Below, in pieces: positions 27,265 through 35,858 of a stretch of 64,000 bases of DNA. The stretch spans positions 62,001-126,000 of the forward strand of contig NZ_JAMZEG020000001.1 in the NCBI RefSeq assembly GCF_024435075.2, in the 5' to 3' direction. Every line of letters starts with the position of its first letter. The stretch's first letter is position 1. Source of the DNA: Marinomonas maritima (GTDB lineage Bacteria; Pseudomonadota; Gammaproteobacteria; Pseudomonadales; Marinomonadaceae). A program made the translations under genes and the position numbers. The notes beneath the pieces were generated by a model, which was given only the letters and a program-made list of their open reading frames with translations, was not told the origin of the DNA and made no database searches.

Positions 27265-27729
27265 ATGGAAGAAGAGCAAGCCCCATATAAAAAAGACATC
27301 AGTAAAATAAGAATAAGACAGGTTTTATTTTCTTGGTCAATCTCCTTTATTTTAATTTATGTAGGATTTTATTTGACCGAAGAAAATTTTTTACAGCTTG
27401 AATGGCTAACGCGAAGTGGTTGTTTGATCGTTTTGATCGGTGTTTGGTCAAGTATCAGTGGCATCATACAAGAAAGAGTGTTGATTGATAGATTGAATAT
27501 TCAGCATAAAATTGAACTGTCTCGTGCAAAAATAAAACTGAGAAAATTTAAAGCACCGCAAGAATACATAGACAAAGAAATCGATTCGATAAAAGGAAAA
27601 TTTGAAGAAAAAATGGATGAACTCACCATTAATGTCAGATTTCAGCTTGGCGTGCTCGAAGTGTCATTGTTGATGACAGGTACTTTTATATGGGGCTTTG
27701 GCGATCTATTCTTTAAAATGAATATGTAA
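27265..27729 (+). CDS. Hypothetical membrane protein with central coiled coil
   Basis: 154 residues, unrecognised. Topology seen: TM at about 18-38 (LFSWSISFILIYVGFYL), TM at about 48-68 (CLIVLIGVWSSISGII), a charged helical stretch about 72-120 rich in Lys/Glu that looks coiled-coil, and a final TM at about 130-148 (VLEVSLLMTGTFIWGFGDLFF). The ribosome site is weak, but length, topology and the hairpin right after its stop support a real gene. It lies between the two direct repeats of the peptidase 5' region. Confidence 0.65.
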   Translation: MEEEQAPYKKDISKIRIRQVLFSWSISFILIYVGFYLTEENFLQLEWLTRSGCLIVLIGVWSSISGIIQERVLIDRLNIQHKIELSRAKIKLRKFKAPQEYIDKEIDSIKGKFEEKMDELTINVRFQLGVLEVSLLMTGTFIWGFGDLFFKMNM

Positions 27730-27764
27730 TGTTTTATACGATTCTATCGAAAACGTATAAAACA
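27730..27764 (+). terminator. Hairpin right after the membrane protein stop
   Basis: Perfect 11-bp arms TGTTTTATACG and CGTATAAAACA around a 13-base loop, starting at the base after the stop codon. There is no T-run, so termination would be weak or rho-assisted. Confidence 0.5.
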
Positions 27765-27795
27765 GATGATATTGAAAATATCTAATTATTGATTC

Positions 27796-27919
27796 ATCAC
27801 AACGACACGTTACGGCGTTATCTCATTAGAAAGACAAAAGCGATGCTGCCGGCCAGTCCCGTTAAAATACCAATTGGTATGTCTTCCGGTGGCATGATGA
27901 TCCGAGTGATAATCACCGC
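27796..27919 (-). pseudogene. Decayed 3' end of a FecCD permease gene
   Basis: About 120 bp closely matching the last part of the intact permease gene at 33799-34854 (compare 33798-33920; for example GTCCCGTTAAAATACCAATT is shared exactly). Scattered substitutions put the identity at roughly 85 percent by eye. The rest of the gene is missing; similarity stops at about 27919, where sequence matching the peptidase 5' end begins. Confidence 0.85.
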
Positions 27920-28062
27920 TAACCAACCTTCGTACCAAGTGATTTTTGCTGCTCGCTCTTCCAGTTTGCGCCGCAATACACGGAAAAATGAATGTTCCGT
28001 ACCAGCAACACTAGGGCACGAGTGAGCTGTTTGAGTAGATCGATAAAGTCATCACTAGGCAT
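27920..28062 (-). pseudogene. Decayed 5' end of the M42-like peptidase gene
   Basis: Closely matches the first part of the intact peptidase gene (25660-25805), including its ATG context (GATAAAGTCATCACTAGGCATG on the plus strand, here ending near 28063). Similarity continues upstream of the ATG to about 28139, matching 25806-25880. Small indels break the frame. Same orientation as the intact gene, so the two copies are direct repeats about 2.3 kb apart. Confidence 0.85.
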
Positions 28063-28192
28063 GTGAATAGGTTTCAACAATAAATAAGAGACAAATGCTG
28101 GTTATAAATCGATTCGTCTGATTTACATAATGTTTTTTTGCATTTTGAAAAAAAATTTCAGATAACGCGTACGATAATAGAAAATGATCTAT

Positions 28193-29146
28193 TTAATATT
28201 GTAGTGAAAATAAAGATTTAGGCATTCGTCCATAAAATCGGCTGAATGCAGCGCTAAAATTTGAGGGGTATTCATAACCGACAGCGTAGGCTGTTTGGGC
28301 AACCTGATAACCCGACTCAAGTAGCTCCCATGCCTTGTTCATACGAATTTCTAGCAACATTTTATAAGGGCTGGTTTGGTAGATGGTTCTGAACCCCGAT
28401 TTGAGTTTACTTTCACTTAATCCTACCTGCTGCCCAATGTATGTCAGTGTTAGTGGTTGACTCATATTTTGAATCATAAATTGTTTTGCTAGCATAACTT
28501 TGTGTTCGCCTTGATCACTGACAGTTTGGCTGTGTGGCTGCTCGTTTGATTTTCTTTCTAATAAGGACAGTTGTTCACTGAGTAAAGTGAACACTAAAAT
28601 ATTCTTCTCTAACGGGCGTTCTGTATGATTACTCATCGCTAACTGCATTAGGCGTTTTATATAATGTTGAGTGTGGTTAGAAGTTCTAGCATGCCAATGT
28701 TGTTGTGGCGTAGGTATTTTTTCGGCATCAAAATTAAAAGGAATGTTGTAGCGCCCAAAAGCACTTCCATCGATTAAAATACGTAACTGGTTAACTTTTT
28801 GATCCGCTTTATAAATTCGTTCTCCGGCACTGTTTCCGAAAGTCGCCAAGGCGGTGTGATTAGAAGAAAATACCAGTTCTTCACTGGCATTGTTTTTTGA
28901 TCGGTAACAAGAGCGACCCTCTAATCCATAGGTTAAGCTGAATGTAGAAGCGCCTCTTTCGATAATGCTTTCTTCGACTAAATCACAGTTTGGTGTGTAG
29001 CTTGAGTAAGCAATGGATAAGCCAGGTTCAAGGATGAAACGATCGACATAGCATTCACCTATTTTTTTTGAAATAGATGATCTCTGCCAACCTTCATTAA
29101 TACTGTCATCAGAAAATAAAACGTTTTTGTTGACTCGATACGCCAT
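28193..29146 (-). CDS. AraC-family regulator, PchR/YbtA-like
   Basis: 317 residues. The N-terminal region (FSLTYGLEGRSCYRS, then TALATFGNSAGERIYKADQKVNQLRILIDG) resembles the ligand domain of PchR and YbtA, which sense a ferric siderophore in the cytoplasm. The C-terminal AraC double HTH follows (LTLTYIGQQVGLSESKLKSGFR; VAQTAYAVGYEYPSNFSAAFSRFYGRMP). Divergent from a TonB receptor gene with a Fur-like box between them, the arrangement of pyochelin and yersiniabactin uptake loci. It likely activates the receptor operon with the metallophore as ligand (inference). Confidence 0.85.
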   Translation of the reverse strand: MAYRVNKNVLFSDDSINEGWQRSSISKKIGECYVDRFILEPGLSIAYSSYTPNCDLVEESIIERGASTFSLTYGLEGRSCYRSKNNASEELVFSSNHTALATFGNSAGERIYKADQKVNQLRILIDGSAFGRYNIPFNFDAEKIPTPQQHWHARTSNHTQHYIKRLMQLAMSNHTERPLEKNILVFTLLSEQLSLLERKSNEQPHSQTVSDQGEHKVMLAKQFMIQNMSQPLTLTYIGQQVGLSESKLKSGFRTIYQTSPYKMLLEIRMNKAWELLESGYQVAQTAYAVGYEYPSNFSAAFSRFYGRMPKSLFSLQY

Positions 29147-29246
29147 TCTTTTTCCGTCGCCTCTCTTTATTTTTTTGTTTATTGCTGAGATCCATATTAA
29201 TAACCGTATTGAATACGTTTTTAGACGGAATCAATATGAATTCAAA

Positions 29247-29261
29247 TGATAATCAATCTCA
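29247..29261. promoter_or_regulatory. Fur-like box upstream of the TonB receptor
   Basis: TGATAATCAATCTCA matches the 7-1-7 Fur consensus TGATAAT-N-ATTATCA at 12 of 14 positions. It lies about 60 bp before the receptor start in the divergent promoter region. Confidence 0.7.
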
Positions 29262-29319
29262 ATAAATTCTATCATCTTTTTCCATGTCACAAAGAAAAAT
29301 CACACAGAGGAAAAGACGA

Positions 29320-31332
29320 ATGAAACGACGATTATTATTTCTCACCACGCTTATCGCCAGTGCTCTTACCCTAACGATTCCCTCAGTTTTTGCCGAAGAG
29401 AGTACCGCAGACGAGGTAACTTTATTACCAGAGTTGACTGTTACAGCAAATAAGAAAGAACAGATTTTGTCTATCGTGCCAGTGCACGCGAGTGTGTACG
29501 ATGCAGAACAATTACAAGACGAAGGGGTTGATGGTCTAAGCAAATTAGAAGGTAAGTTTGCAGGTTTGAGTTTTCAGCCTTTTGGACAATCTGGTGTTAA
29601 TTCTCCGGTATTAAGGGGGCTAACGGCTAACTTCAATGCCCTTTCTAGCTCAACATTATTGATTGTCGATGGTGTTCCTACGTTAACAGCGCAAGGTTTT
29701 GAAAGTACATTTGTTGATGTGGATAGAATAGAAATATTACGAGGACCTCAATCAACCGTGTATGGCCGTAATGCTGAAGTAGGTGTGATTTCGATTTTCA
29801 GTAAAGACTTAGATGGCGAAGACAAAACCCGCCTAGGTCTAGGCGTTGGCAGTCGTAATAAAAAAATTGTGCAAGCCGCTACCAGCCAGACATTAATAGA
29901 AGACACCTTATATGCGAGTTTATCGGGTGAGTTTGTTGAACAAGATGGCTTTATAGACAATATAACAACAGGCGAAAAGGCAGATGATAAAGAGCATCAA
30001 AATTTTAGCGCTGGTCTGCGTTGGCTAGCGCCAGAAAACACAGACTTTGAATTGCGCTATCGTCGTCAAGGCTATGATGACGGCGCTATGTTATGGAATA
30101 GTGCTCGCGCTTCTGAACGCGCAACCGTTGCCTCGGGTACCGATAGCTACAATGCTTCCGTAGGTCAAACCATTTCGGTTAATGCGACCCATAATACTTT
30201 ATCAGGCTTGTTGTTCAATTCAGTCACGGCGTATAACGATTTTAAAGATGACGTTCAACAAGATACAGACTTTAGTGCTGCTGAGGCTTTGTATATTGGC
30301 CGAGACCATCGCTTACGAACTTTGTCACAGGAGTTTCGTTTAGAAGGCAATATAGGTGACTCCGAATGGTTAGTTGGAGCGTATCTTGAAGGTCAAGATC
30401 ATGACCTAACCACTACATCAAAAAATTATTTCGGATTGGCGGCACTAAAGGCTGAACAGACAAGCCGTTCATATGCTCTATTTACAAACTGGAGCGTCCC
30501 ATTACGCTCTGATATTCGATTCATTACAGGGATACGTGCATCGCATGATGAAGTGAAGATTGCGCCAACAAACTCGGATGCAAAGTCAGAAATGTGGACT
30601 GCTTTAACGCCTCAATTAACACTCCAATACTCGATCAATATCGACCACATGATGTACGCAACCTATGCGGAAGGCATGCGAGCAGGCGGATTTAATACTG
30701 TTTCAGCAGCAGCAAATTACTCGTCTTATGATCCTGAAAAAAACCAAAGTGTTGAGTTGGGATGGAAAGGCAAGCTGTTAAATAAGCAATTGAACTATAG
30801 CCTTGCAGTTTACCATATGGACATGAAAAAGATGCAAGTCATGGCAATGCCAGGTGTTGGCGTTATTTATTTAACCAATGCTGCCAAAGCTACTTCAGAG
30901 GGGGTTGAAGCCTCTGTTGCTTATAACTTCAATGAAAATTGGAGCATGGAAACAAGCGTAGCATGGAACAAAACACGTTTTGATGAATTTGTGGATGGCA
31001 GTAATGACTATTCAGGCAATCAAAATTTATTCGCGCCAGAGATGAATGGGCATTTAACATTTCGCTATGACGGAGTAAATGGTTTTTCAGCAGCGGCGAG
31101 TTTTGTTGCTAGTCGCTCTGTGTATCTCGATGCTGCTAATACGTATGAACAAAAAGGCTACGAAGTTGTTAACTTATCAACCAACTACGCAATAACAGAG
31201 AAAACAAAAATATCCGCTTACGTGAATAATGTGAATAACCGTGAATATGATGCAGTAGGTTATCAAAATGGTTATGTCACGGTTTACAGCCCACCAAGAG
31301 AATACGGTGTGAAATTCACCTTGGACCTTTAA
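29320..31332 (+). CDS. TonB-dependent receptor, FyuA-like metallophore receptor
   Basis: 670 residues from the ATG at 29320, chosen because AGAGG lies 9 bp upstream and the signal peptide (MKRRLLFLTTLIASALTL...VFAEES) then starts properly; an ATG at 29284 has no ribosome site. TonB-box-like LPELTVTA near 35, plug domain with DGVPT and VEILRGPQSTVYGRNAEVGVI, and a 22-strand barrel ending in a C-terminal aromatic-poor FTLDL. It resembles FyuA, the yersiniabactin receptor, in length and in stretches such as YGRNAEVGVISI and YHMDMKKMQV...LTNAAKATSEGVE. Ligand probably a phenolate/thiazoline-type metallophore; this is inference. Confidence 0.88.
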   Translation: MKRRLLFLTTLIASALTLTIPSVFAEESTADEVTLLPELTVTANKKEQILSIVPVHASVYDAEQLQDEGVDGLSKLEGKFAGLSFQPFGQSGVNSPVLRGLTANFNALSSSTLLIVDGVPTLTAQGFESTFVDVDRIEILRGPQSTVYGRNAEVGVISIFSKDLDGEDKTRLGLGVGSRNKKIVQAATSQTLIEDTLYASLSGEFVEQDGFIDNITTGEKADDKEHQNFSAGLRWLAPENTDFELRYRRQGYDDGAMLWNSARASERATVASGTDSYNASVGQTISVNATHNTLSGLLFNSVTAYNDFKDDVQQDTDFSAAEALYIGRDHRLRTLSQEFRLEGNIGDSEWLVGAYLEGQDHDLTTTSKNYFGLAALKAEQTSRSYALFTNWSVPLRSDIRFITGIRASHDEVKIAPTNSDAKSEMWTALTPQLTLQYSINIDHMMYATYAEGMRAGGFNTVSAAANYSSYDPEKNQSVELGWKGKLLNKQLNYSLAVYHMDMKKMQVMAMPGVGVIYLTNAAKATSEGVEASVAYNFNENWSMETSVAWNKTRFDEFVDGSNDYSGNQNLFAPEMNGHLTFRYDGVNGFSAAASFVASRSVYLDAANTYEQKGYEVVNLSTNYAITEKTKISAYVNNVNNREYDAVGYQNGYVTVYSPPREYGVKFTLDL

Positions 31333-31344
31333 GGAAGCATCAAC

Positions 31345-32415
31345 ATGACTTTATTACAACATCATGAATTACAGCCATTTTGGGACCTTGCTGGTGCACA
31401 GGTAAAAATTAAAGCGCTCGAAATTGCACTTTCAAAATCATTATTCGACTTATTGCTATCCCCTTCTACAGTGGAAGGGGTTGCATATCATGAATCTTTT
31501 GTTTCGTCTTTGAATGCAAAAAACACTGAAATTTGGTTGGATTTGTTATGGAGCATGGGGTGCTTAGAAAAAACGGTCGAAGAAAAGGCTCAATATTCGA
31601 CGAGTGAAATGGCAAAACGTTATCTTGTTAAATCGTCATTACTGGACTGTTCTCAGGCTATTACTTTTCGCTTTCAAACATTAAAGGGTTTTGCTGATCA
31701 GTTTGAACAGATACTTGATTGGTCAGATCAAGATAGAGGGGTTGACCCTTCTTCTAATATGGCACCTTTGTGGGCAAATGCAGCCAAAGCTCAAATTTTT
31801 CAAGAGCAGCGAAGTGTAATGGTTCCTGCGCTCAATAAAATTATAGATCTAGTAATTTCCATAACGGATGGTTTGTTGTGTGCTGAAAGTGATCTTGAAA
31901 AAATGCATTTTTTAGACTTAGGAGGTGGTCCGGGCTTGGCAAGCTTGGCATTAGCGAAACGTTTTCCTGATGCGACGGGAGTGGTGTTTGATTTTCCTGA
32001 AACAGTCGAAGTGGCTGGTGATAATATTCTTGCGGCAGGAGTTCAAAGCCGCGTGTCAGTTCAGTCTGGCGATTTAAATATTACACAACCAGAAGGTGTA
32101 TTCGATTTAATTTGGTGTTCCTCTGTTTTGCATTTTTTAGACAATGCAGATGCCACGATAGCGCGTATAGCAAGACTATTAAAGACGAACGGAATCTTAT
32201 TGATCCTTCATGCTGAACAGACTTTTGAAAAGAACCATTGTGCACGTGTGCTGCCGTTTTACCTTCCTATGGTTATGAAAGGAAACTACCTTCCAAGGCA
32301 AGGAGAAATACCGGAAATGCTTAACCGTCATGGCATCAATTTGATAATGACAGAGGAGATTGTTTGTTTTCCAATGGCGCCTGTTTGGTTGCATTTTGGG
32401 AGAAAATTAGCATGA
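31345..32415 (+). CDS. SAM-dependent methyltransferase (O-methyltransferase-like) in metallophore operon
   Basis: 356 residues. The N-terminal half is a helical/winged-helix dimerisation-like region; the C-terminal Rossmann domain begins with SAM motif I LDLGGGPGLASLALA near residue 190, followed by the acidic VVFDFPETV loop and DLIWCSSVLHFLDNAD. Overall layout is that of plant-type/AOMT O-methyltransferases. It starts 12 bp after the receptor gene and overlaps the MFS gene by 4 bp (ATGA), so it belongs to the uptake operon. No biosynthetic genes are present, so it may modify the imported ligand or be left over from a biosynthetic locus. Confidence 0.85.
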   Translation: MTLLQHHELQPFWDLAGAQVKIKALEIALSKSLFDLLLSPSTVEGVAYHESFVSSLNAKNTEIWLDLLWSMGCLEKTVEEKAQYSTSEMAKRYLVKSSLLDCSQAITFRFQTLKGFADQFEQILDWSDQDRGVDPSSNMAPLWANAAKAQIFQEQRSVMVPALNKIIDLVISITDGLLCAESDLEKMHFLDLGGGPGLASLALAKRFPDATGVVFDFPETVEVAGDNILAAGVQSRVSVQSGDLNITQPEGVFDLIWCSSVLHFLDNADATIARIARLLKTNGILLILHAEQTFEKNHCARVLPFYLPMVMKGNYLPRQGEIPEMLNRHGINLIMTEEIVCFPMAPVWLHFGRKLA

Positions 32416-33653
32416 CGAAATTGTCGTATTTTCGCCTACATTGCACGATTGGGTGGTGCAATTTTGTACTCACTTCTACATCGATTTATCTGTATCTCGG
32501 TTTGCCTCTCATCATGCGAGAGCAAGGTTGGAGTGGTACGGAAATTGGATTATTTCAAATGTCGGGTTTACCTGTGGTATTGAAATTTTTATTCGCGTCA
32601 CCTATAGATCGTTTTCGTTTTAAGTATTCCAATTATGTTAAGTGGAGTTTTGTATTGGGCTGTGTTTTTTTATTGTGCTTGTTTGTTTTATCTTCATTAA
32701 AGGTAGAAACCATGACTTTCAAAACATTGTTTATTATCGCTTTATTTACGTCTTTTGTGGTTTCTTGGTTGGACGTTCCAGTGAATGCATTAGCTATTGA
32801 ACGTTTACCTGAACTTGAGCGATCCAAAACTGGAGTGATTCGTTCTTCTGTGACAGCGTTTTCTGCTGTGATTGGTGGTGGTTTGATGTTGTTAGTGTAT
32901 GCGAGCCTTGGTTGGTCTTGGCCTTTCTATCTATTCGTTTTTATGGCGCTATTAGCAGGTATATTATTAGTTACCGTCGGACATGTTTTTCCACCTATTA
33001 AGGATGAGAAAGCGAATGAGCGGTCTGGAAAAACACTGTCATTTTTCACCATGTGGAAAGGCTATTTTCAGAGACCTAATATGGGTATGTGGAATGTTCT
33101 TTTAATGGTGTATTTTCCTTTTATTGGCACTGCTTGGTTGTACCTGAAACCTGTTATGTTAGATATGGGAATAGGGTTGGAAAATGTCGCGTGGATTGCC
33201 AGTTTATGCGGAGTTTTAGCAGCCTTGGCGAGCTTTACTTACAGCCTTTTTATGTATCAATTTTCACCTTATCGGGTGCTGTTTTTATTTTCAATTTTGA
33301 ATGTCTTAGCGTTATTTGGAATGTATATCGTCGTTTCTATGGCGTGGTCTGATTGGCGTTTGATCGTTGCAGTAATGGGGGTCTCGATTGTACTTGGGTT
33401 ATCTTCCGGTGTTTTGTTTGGTTTAATTATGAACTACAGCCGTACGGCGTTTTCAGCCAGCGATTATGGTTTGCAATCCAGTTTGTTTTCTTTTACACGC
33501 ATACTAGTGCCTATTTCGGCCGGTATAATTCTCGATAAAACAGGCTACTCAGGTATGTATTTATGGTTAATATTGGGGGCTGTTGTTGTTTGTATTTTGT
33601 CGTTTTATTGGATGAGATTGAATGCGCCTACTTTAAAAGGTGAGACACTATAG
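32412..33653 (+). CDS. MFS permease, RhtX/FptX/YbtX-like
   Basis: 413 residues, about 12 membrane segments. The ATG at 32412 overlaps the methyltransferase stop as ATGA; an upstream in-frame ATG inside that gene is rejected. The N-terminal signature (GLPLIMREQGWSGTEIGLFQMSGLPVVLKFLFASPIDRF) is that of the RhtX/FptX siderophore-importer and AmpG-like group. FptX imports ferripyochelin, RhtX rhizobactin, and YbtX is tied to yersiniabactin-dependent zinc acquisition. Here it likely moves the ligand of the FyuA-like receptor across the inner membrane. Confidence 0.82.
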   Translation: MTKLSYFRLHCTIGWCNFVLTSTSIYLYLGLPLIMREQGWSGTEIGLFQMSGLPVVLKFLFASPIDRFRFKYSNYVKWSFVLGCVFLLCLFVLSSLKVETMTFKTLFIIALFTSFVVSWLDVPVNALAIERLPELERSKTGVIRSSVTAFSAVIGGGLMLLVYASLGWSWPFYLFVFMALLAGILLVTVGHVFPPIKDEKANERSGKTLSFFTMWKGYFQRPNMGMWNVLLMVYFPFIGTAWLYLKPVMLDMGIGLENVAWIASLCGVLAALASFTYSLFMYQFSPYRVLFLFSILNVLALFGMYIVVSMAWSDWRLIVAVMGVSIVLGLSSGVLFGLIMNYSRTAFSASDYGLQSSLFSFTRILVPISAGIILDKTGYSGMYLWLILGAVVVCILSFYWMRLNAPTLKGETL

Positions 33654-33670
33654 AATGAATTGTTAAGCAA

Positions 33671-33693
33671 AAAGGTCTTTAGCAAAGACCTTT
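33671..33693. terminator. Terminator-like hairpin after the MFS gene
   Basis: Perfect 10-bp stem AAAGGTCTTT/AAAGACCTTT with loop AGC, 18 bp after the MFS stop. The T-run is short (TTT), so strength is uncertain; A-rich flank on the left would suit leftward termination too. Confidence 0.6.
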
Positions 33694-33798
33694 CGGTTAA
33701 GTCATGTAGTCAATTTCATTGGGTAGGCTTTAAACAGACGACAGTTAATGAGGCTGAGCCTTTCATCGACAATCACCGTGGCTTCATCGACAAACTAC

Positions 33799-34854
33799 TC
33801 ACAACGAGACATTACGGCGTTGTCTCATCAGAAAGACGAAAGCGATGCCGCCAGCCAGTCCCGTTAAAATACCAATTGGCATGTCTTCCGGTGGCATGAT
33901 GATTCGAGCGATAATATCGGCTGCGACCAAAAATAACGCGCCAAGTAACGCGGACAAGGGTAAGACTTTTCGGTAATCGCCACCCACTAGCAAGCGCACA
34001 ATGTGCGGCACCATTAAACCGACAAAACCAATTACCCCCGAAAACGCCACCGCCGCCCCCGTGAGCAATGCACATACCACAATTACGATGAGACGAAAGC
34101 GCCGTACCGGCACACCTAACGTGCTGGCCGTTTCATCGCCTAATGTCATGGCGTTTAAATAACGGGCTTTGTGGATCAGATAACTCGCGCCGAATAACAA
34201 GGTGAAAAAAGGAAACCAAAGCTGTCCCCATTGTGCGAGCCCTAATCCGCCGAGCATCCAGAAAATAACCGTGTGCGATGCGCGATGATCGCCCATAAAA
34301 ATAAACAAATTGCCTAACGCCGTCAGAATAAACGCCACCGCGACACCGGCCAATATTAAACGTCCGGCATTGTGTGCCATGGAGAAATTTGCCACCGCCA
34401 ATACCAAAAACATCGCCAACAGCGCTCCGAGAAAAGCAAACACAGGTACGGTCACCACACCCAGCACCATGCCGGTATGCAATAAGGCAATAATGGCCCC
34501 TAATGCGGCACCAGAGGAAATGCCCAATAAATGTGGGTCGGCTAATGGATTGCGAGTGACTGATTGCAGTGCAGCACCGACTATCGCCAGTGCAGCGCCA
34601 ACAATCGCTGCAAGAATGACTCTGGGTAGGCGAACGGCCCAAATGATGTTTTCACGACCCATCGACCAGTTCGGCAACCCATTGGTCAATGACAACTTAT
34701 GTGCGATTACCCCCCAGACCGTTGACTGACTAATAGAAACAGACCCAACCCCAATCGCAACGCCCATTAACAGAATTAGTAAGATCGCTAAAGTCGGTAA
34801 TAAAAACCGTAAAGGCACATGGGCGATCAGAGAGACTTTTTTGACTGATTTCAT
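33799..34854 (-). CDS. FecCD-family metal/metallophore ABC permease
   Basis: 351 residues with nine to ten membrane segments and the FecCD/BtuC signatures (RLPRVILAAIVGAALAIVGAALQ near 75; NPLADPHLLGISSGAALGA; GFVGLMVPHIVRLLVG near 285; PIGILTGLAGGIAFVFLM at the C-terminus). Its start overlaps the binding-protein stop (ATGA). Last gene of a three-gene operon (ATPase, binding protein, permease) preceded by a Zur box. A decayed copy of its 3' end is at 27796-27919. Confidence 0.9.
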   Translation of the reverse strand: MKSVKKVSLIAHVPLRFLLPTLAILLILLMGVAIGVGSVSISQSTVWGVIAHKLSLTNGLPNWSMGRENIIWAVRLPRVILAAIVGAALAIVGAALQSVTRNPLADPHLLGISSGAALGAIIALLHTGMVLGVVTVPVFAFLGALLAMFLVLAVANFSMAHNAGRLILAGVAVAFILTALGNLFIFMGDHRASHTVIFWMLGGLGLAQWGQLWFPFFTLLFGASYLIHKARYLNAMTLGDETASTLGVPVRRFRLIVIVVCALLTGAAVAFSGVIGFVGLMVPHIVRLLVGGDYRKVLPLSALLGALFLVAADIIARIIMPPEDMPIGILTGLAGGIAFVFLMRQRRNVSL

Positions 34855-35855
34855 AGCGCGGCTCTAAATGCCTTAGCTAGGTGTTTGATTGCCTCGATGT
34901 TACGTGGTCCAGGCGTGGCTTCGACGTATTCTAGTACGGTGAATTGATTGTTCTTCACCGCTGGAATGTCACTAAACGCTGGATTACTGCGTAAAAAATC
35001 TATTTTCTGTTGTGCTGTCACGTCGCCGTAGTTGACGATGACAATCACGTCAGGGGCGCGGTCGATCACCGATTCCCAGCCAATTTGAGTCCAGCTCTTT
35101 TTCACGTCATCCACCACGTTTTTACCACCTGCGGCTTCGATCAGTGCCGTTGGCATGCCGTAACGGCCTGACGTAAACGGTTGCTCTTCGCCCGAATCGT
35201 AGACAAATACCTTGGTCGGTGTTGGTAATGGGGCTAGGTGTGCTTGGAAGTCCGCCAGTTCTTTTTTATAACCCGTCACCAAGGTGTTTGCACGAGACTC
35301 AACATTAAAAATACGACCGAGATTCAGCAGATCATTATAGAGGTCGTTCATCGACACTTTAGGTTTATCCATAATATGGATGCAGCTTTCAGTTAGCTCG
35401 TAGACTTTGATTCCCAAAGGATCAAGTGTGTCAGGTGTAACGCCACCGCCAACCCGCATGCCGTAATTCCAGCCTGCAAAATAGAAATCCGCGTCTGCGC
35501 CTAATAAGACTTCTTTGCTTGGGTATTTAGGCGACAATTCAGGCAGTTCACCAATGCCGTTACGTAGTGTTGGGTCTAACGTTTTCCAACCAGACACACC
35601 AGTGAACCCCACCATGCTGTCTTGTAACTTAAGCGCCAACATCATTTCAGTGAGGTTTACATCGTTCGACACCGCGGCTTTTGGCGCATGATCAAAGGTC
35701 ACAACGCGGTCACAACTTTGCACTTCAATCGGATAATGCTGATCCGTCGTTGAACTGGCTTGAAGTGCACCAGCCATCACAGTGCCTAATAATAAGGTAA
35801 GGCGTGTTGCGATTTTTCTGTGCGGGAGAACGTGTTGGTGAGCGCGAGTCGGCAT
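34851..35855 (-). CDS. FecB/BtuF-type periplasmic metal-chelate binding protein
   Basis: 334 residues: signal sequence (hydrophobic stretch 17-33 after a basic, His-containing N-terminus), then a class III binding protein with RVVTFDHAPKAAVSNDVNLTEMMLAL near 50 and a long linker helix. The C-lobe carries KVFVYDSGEEQPFTSGRYG and DVIVIVNYGD. It lies 3 bp after the ATPase gene. Class III proteins bind siderophores, haem, cobalamin or free metals; the Zur box in the operon promoter points to zinc or a zinc-binding metallophore. Confidence 0.85.
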   Translation of the reverse strand: MPTRAHQHVLPHRKIATRLTLLLGTVMAGALQASSTTDQHYPIEVQSCDRVVTFDHAPKAAVSNDVNLTEMMLALKLQDSMVGFTGVSGWKTLDPTLRNGIGELPELSPKYPSKEVLLGADADFYFAGWNYGMRVGGGVTPDTLDPLGIKVYELTESCIHIMDKPKVSMNDLYNDLLNLGRIFNVESRANTLVTGYKKELADFQAHLAPLPTPTKVFVYDSGEEQPFTSGRYGMPTALIEAAGGKNVVDDVKKSWTQIGWESVIDRAPDVIVIVNYGDVTAQQKIDFLRSNPAFSDIPAVKNNQFTVLEYVEATPGPRNIEAIKHLAKAFRAAL

Positions 35856-35858
35856 GAA

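Noticed and set aside
27789..28025. Rightward 78-codon ORF across the repeat joint
   Set aside because: It lies on the complement of two decayed gene fragments and is an antisense by-product; no ribosome site.
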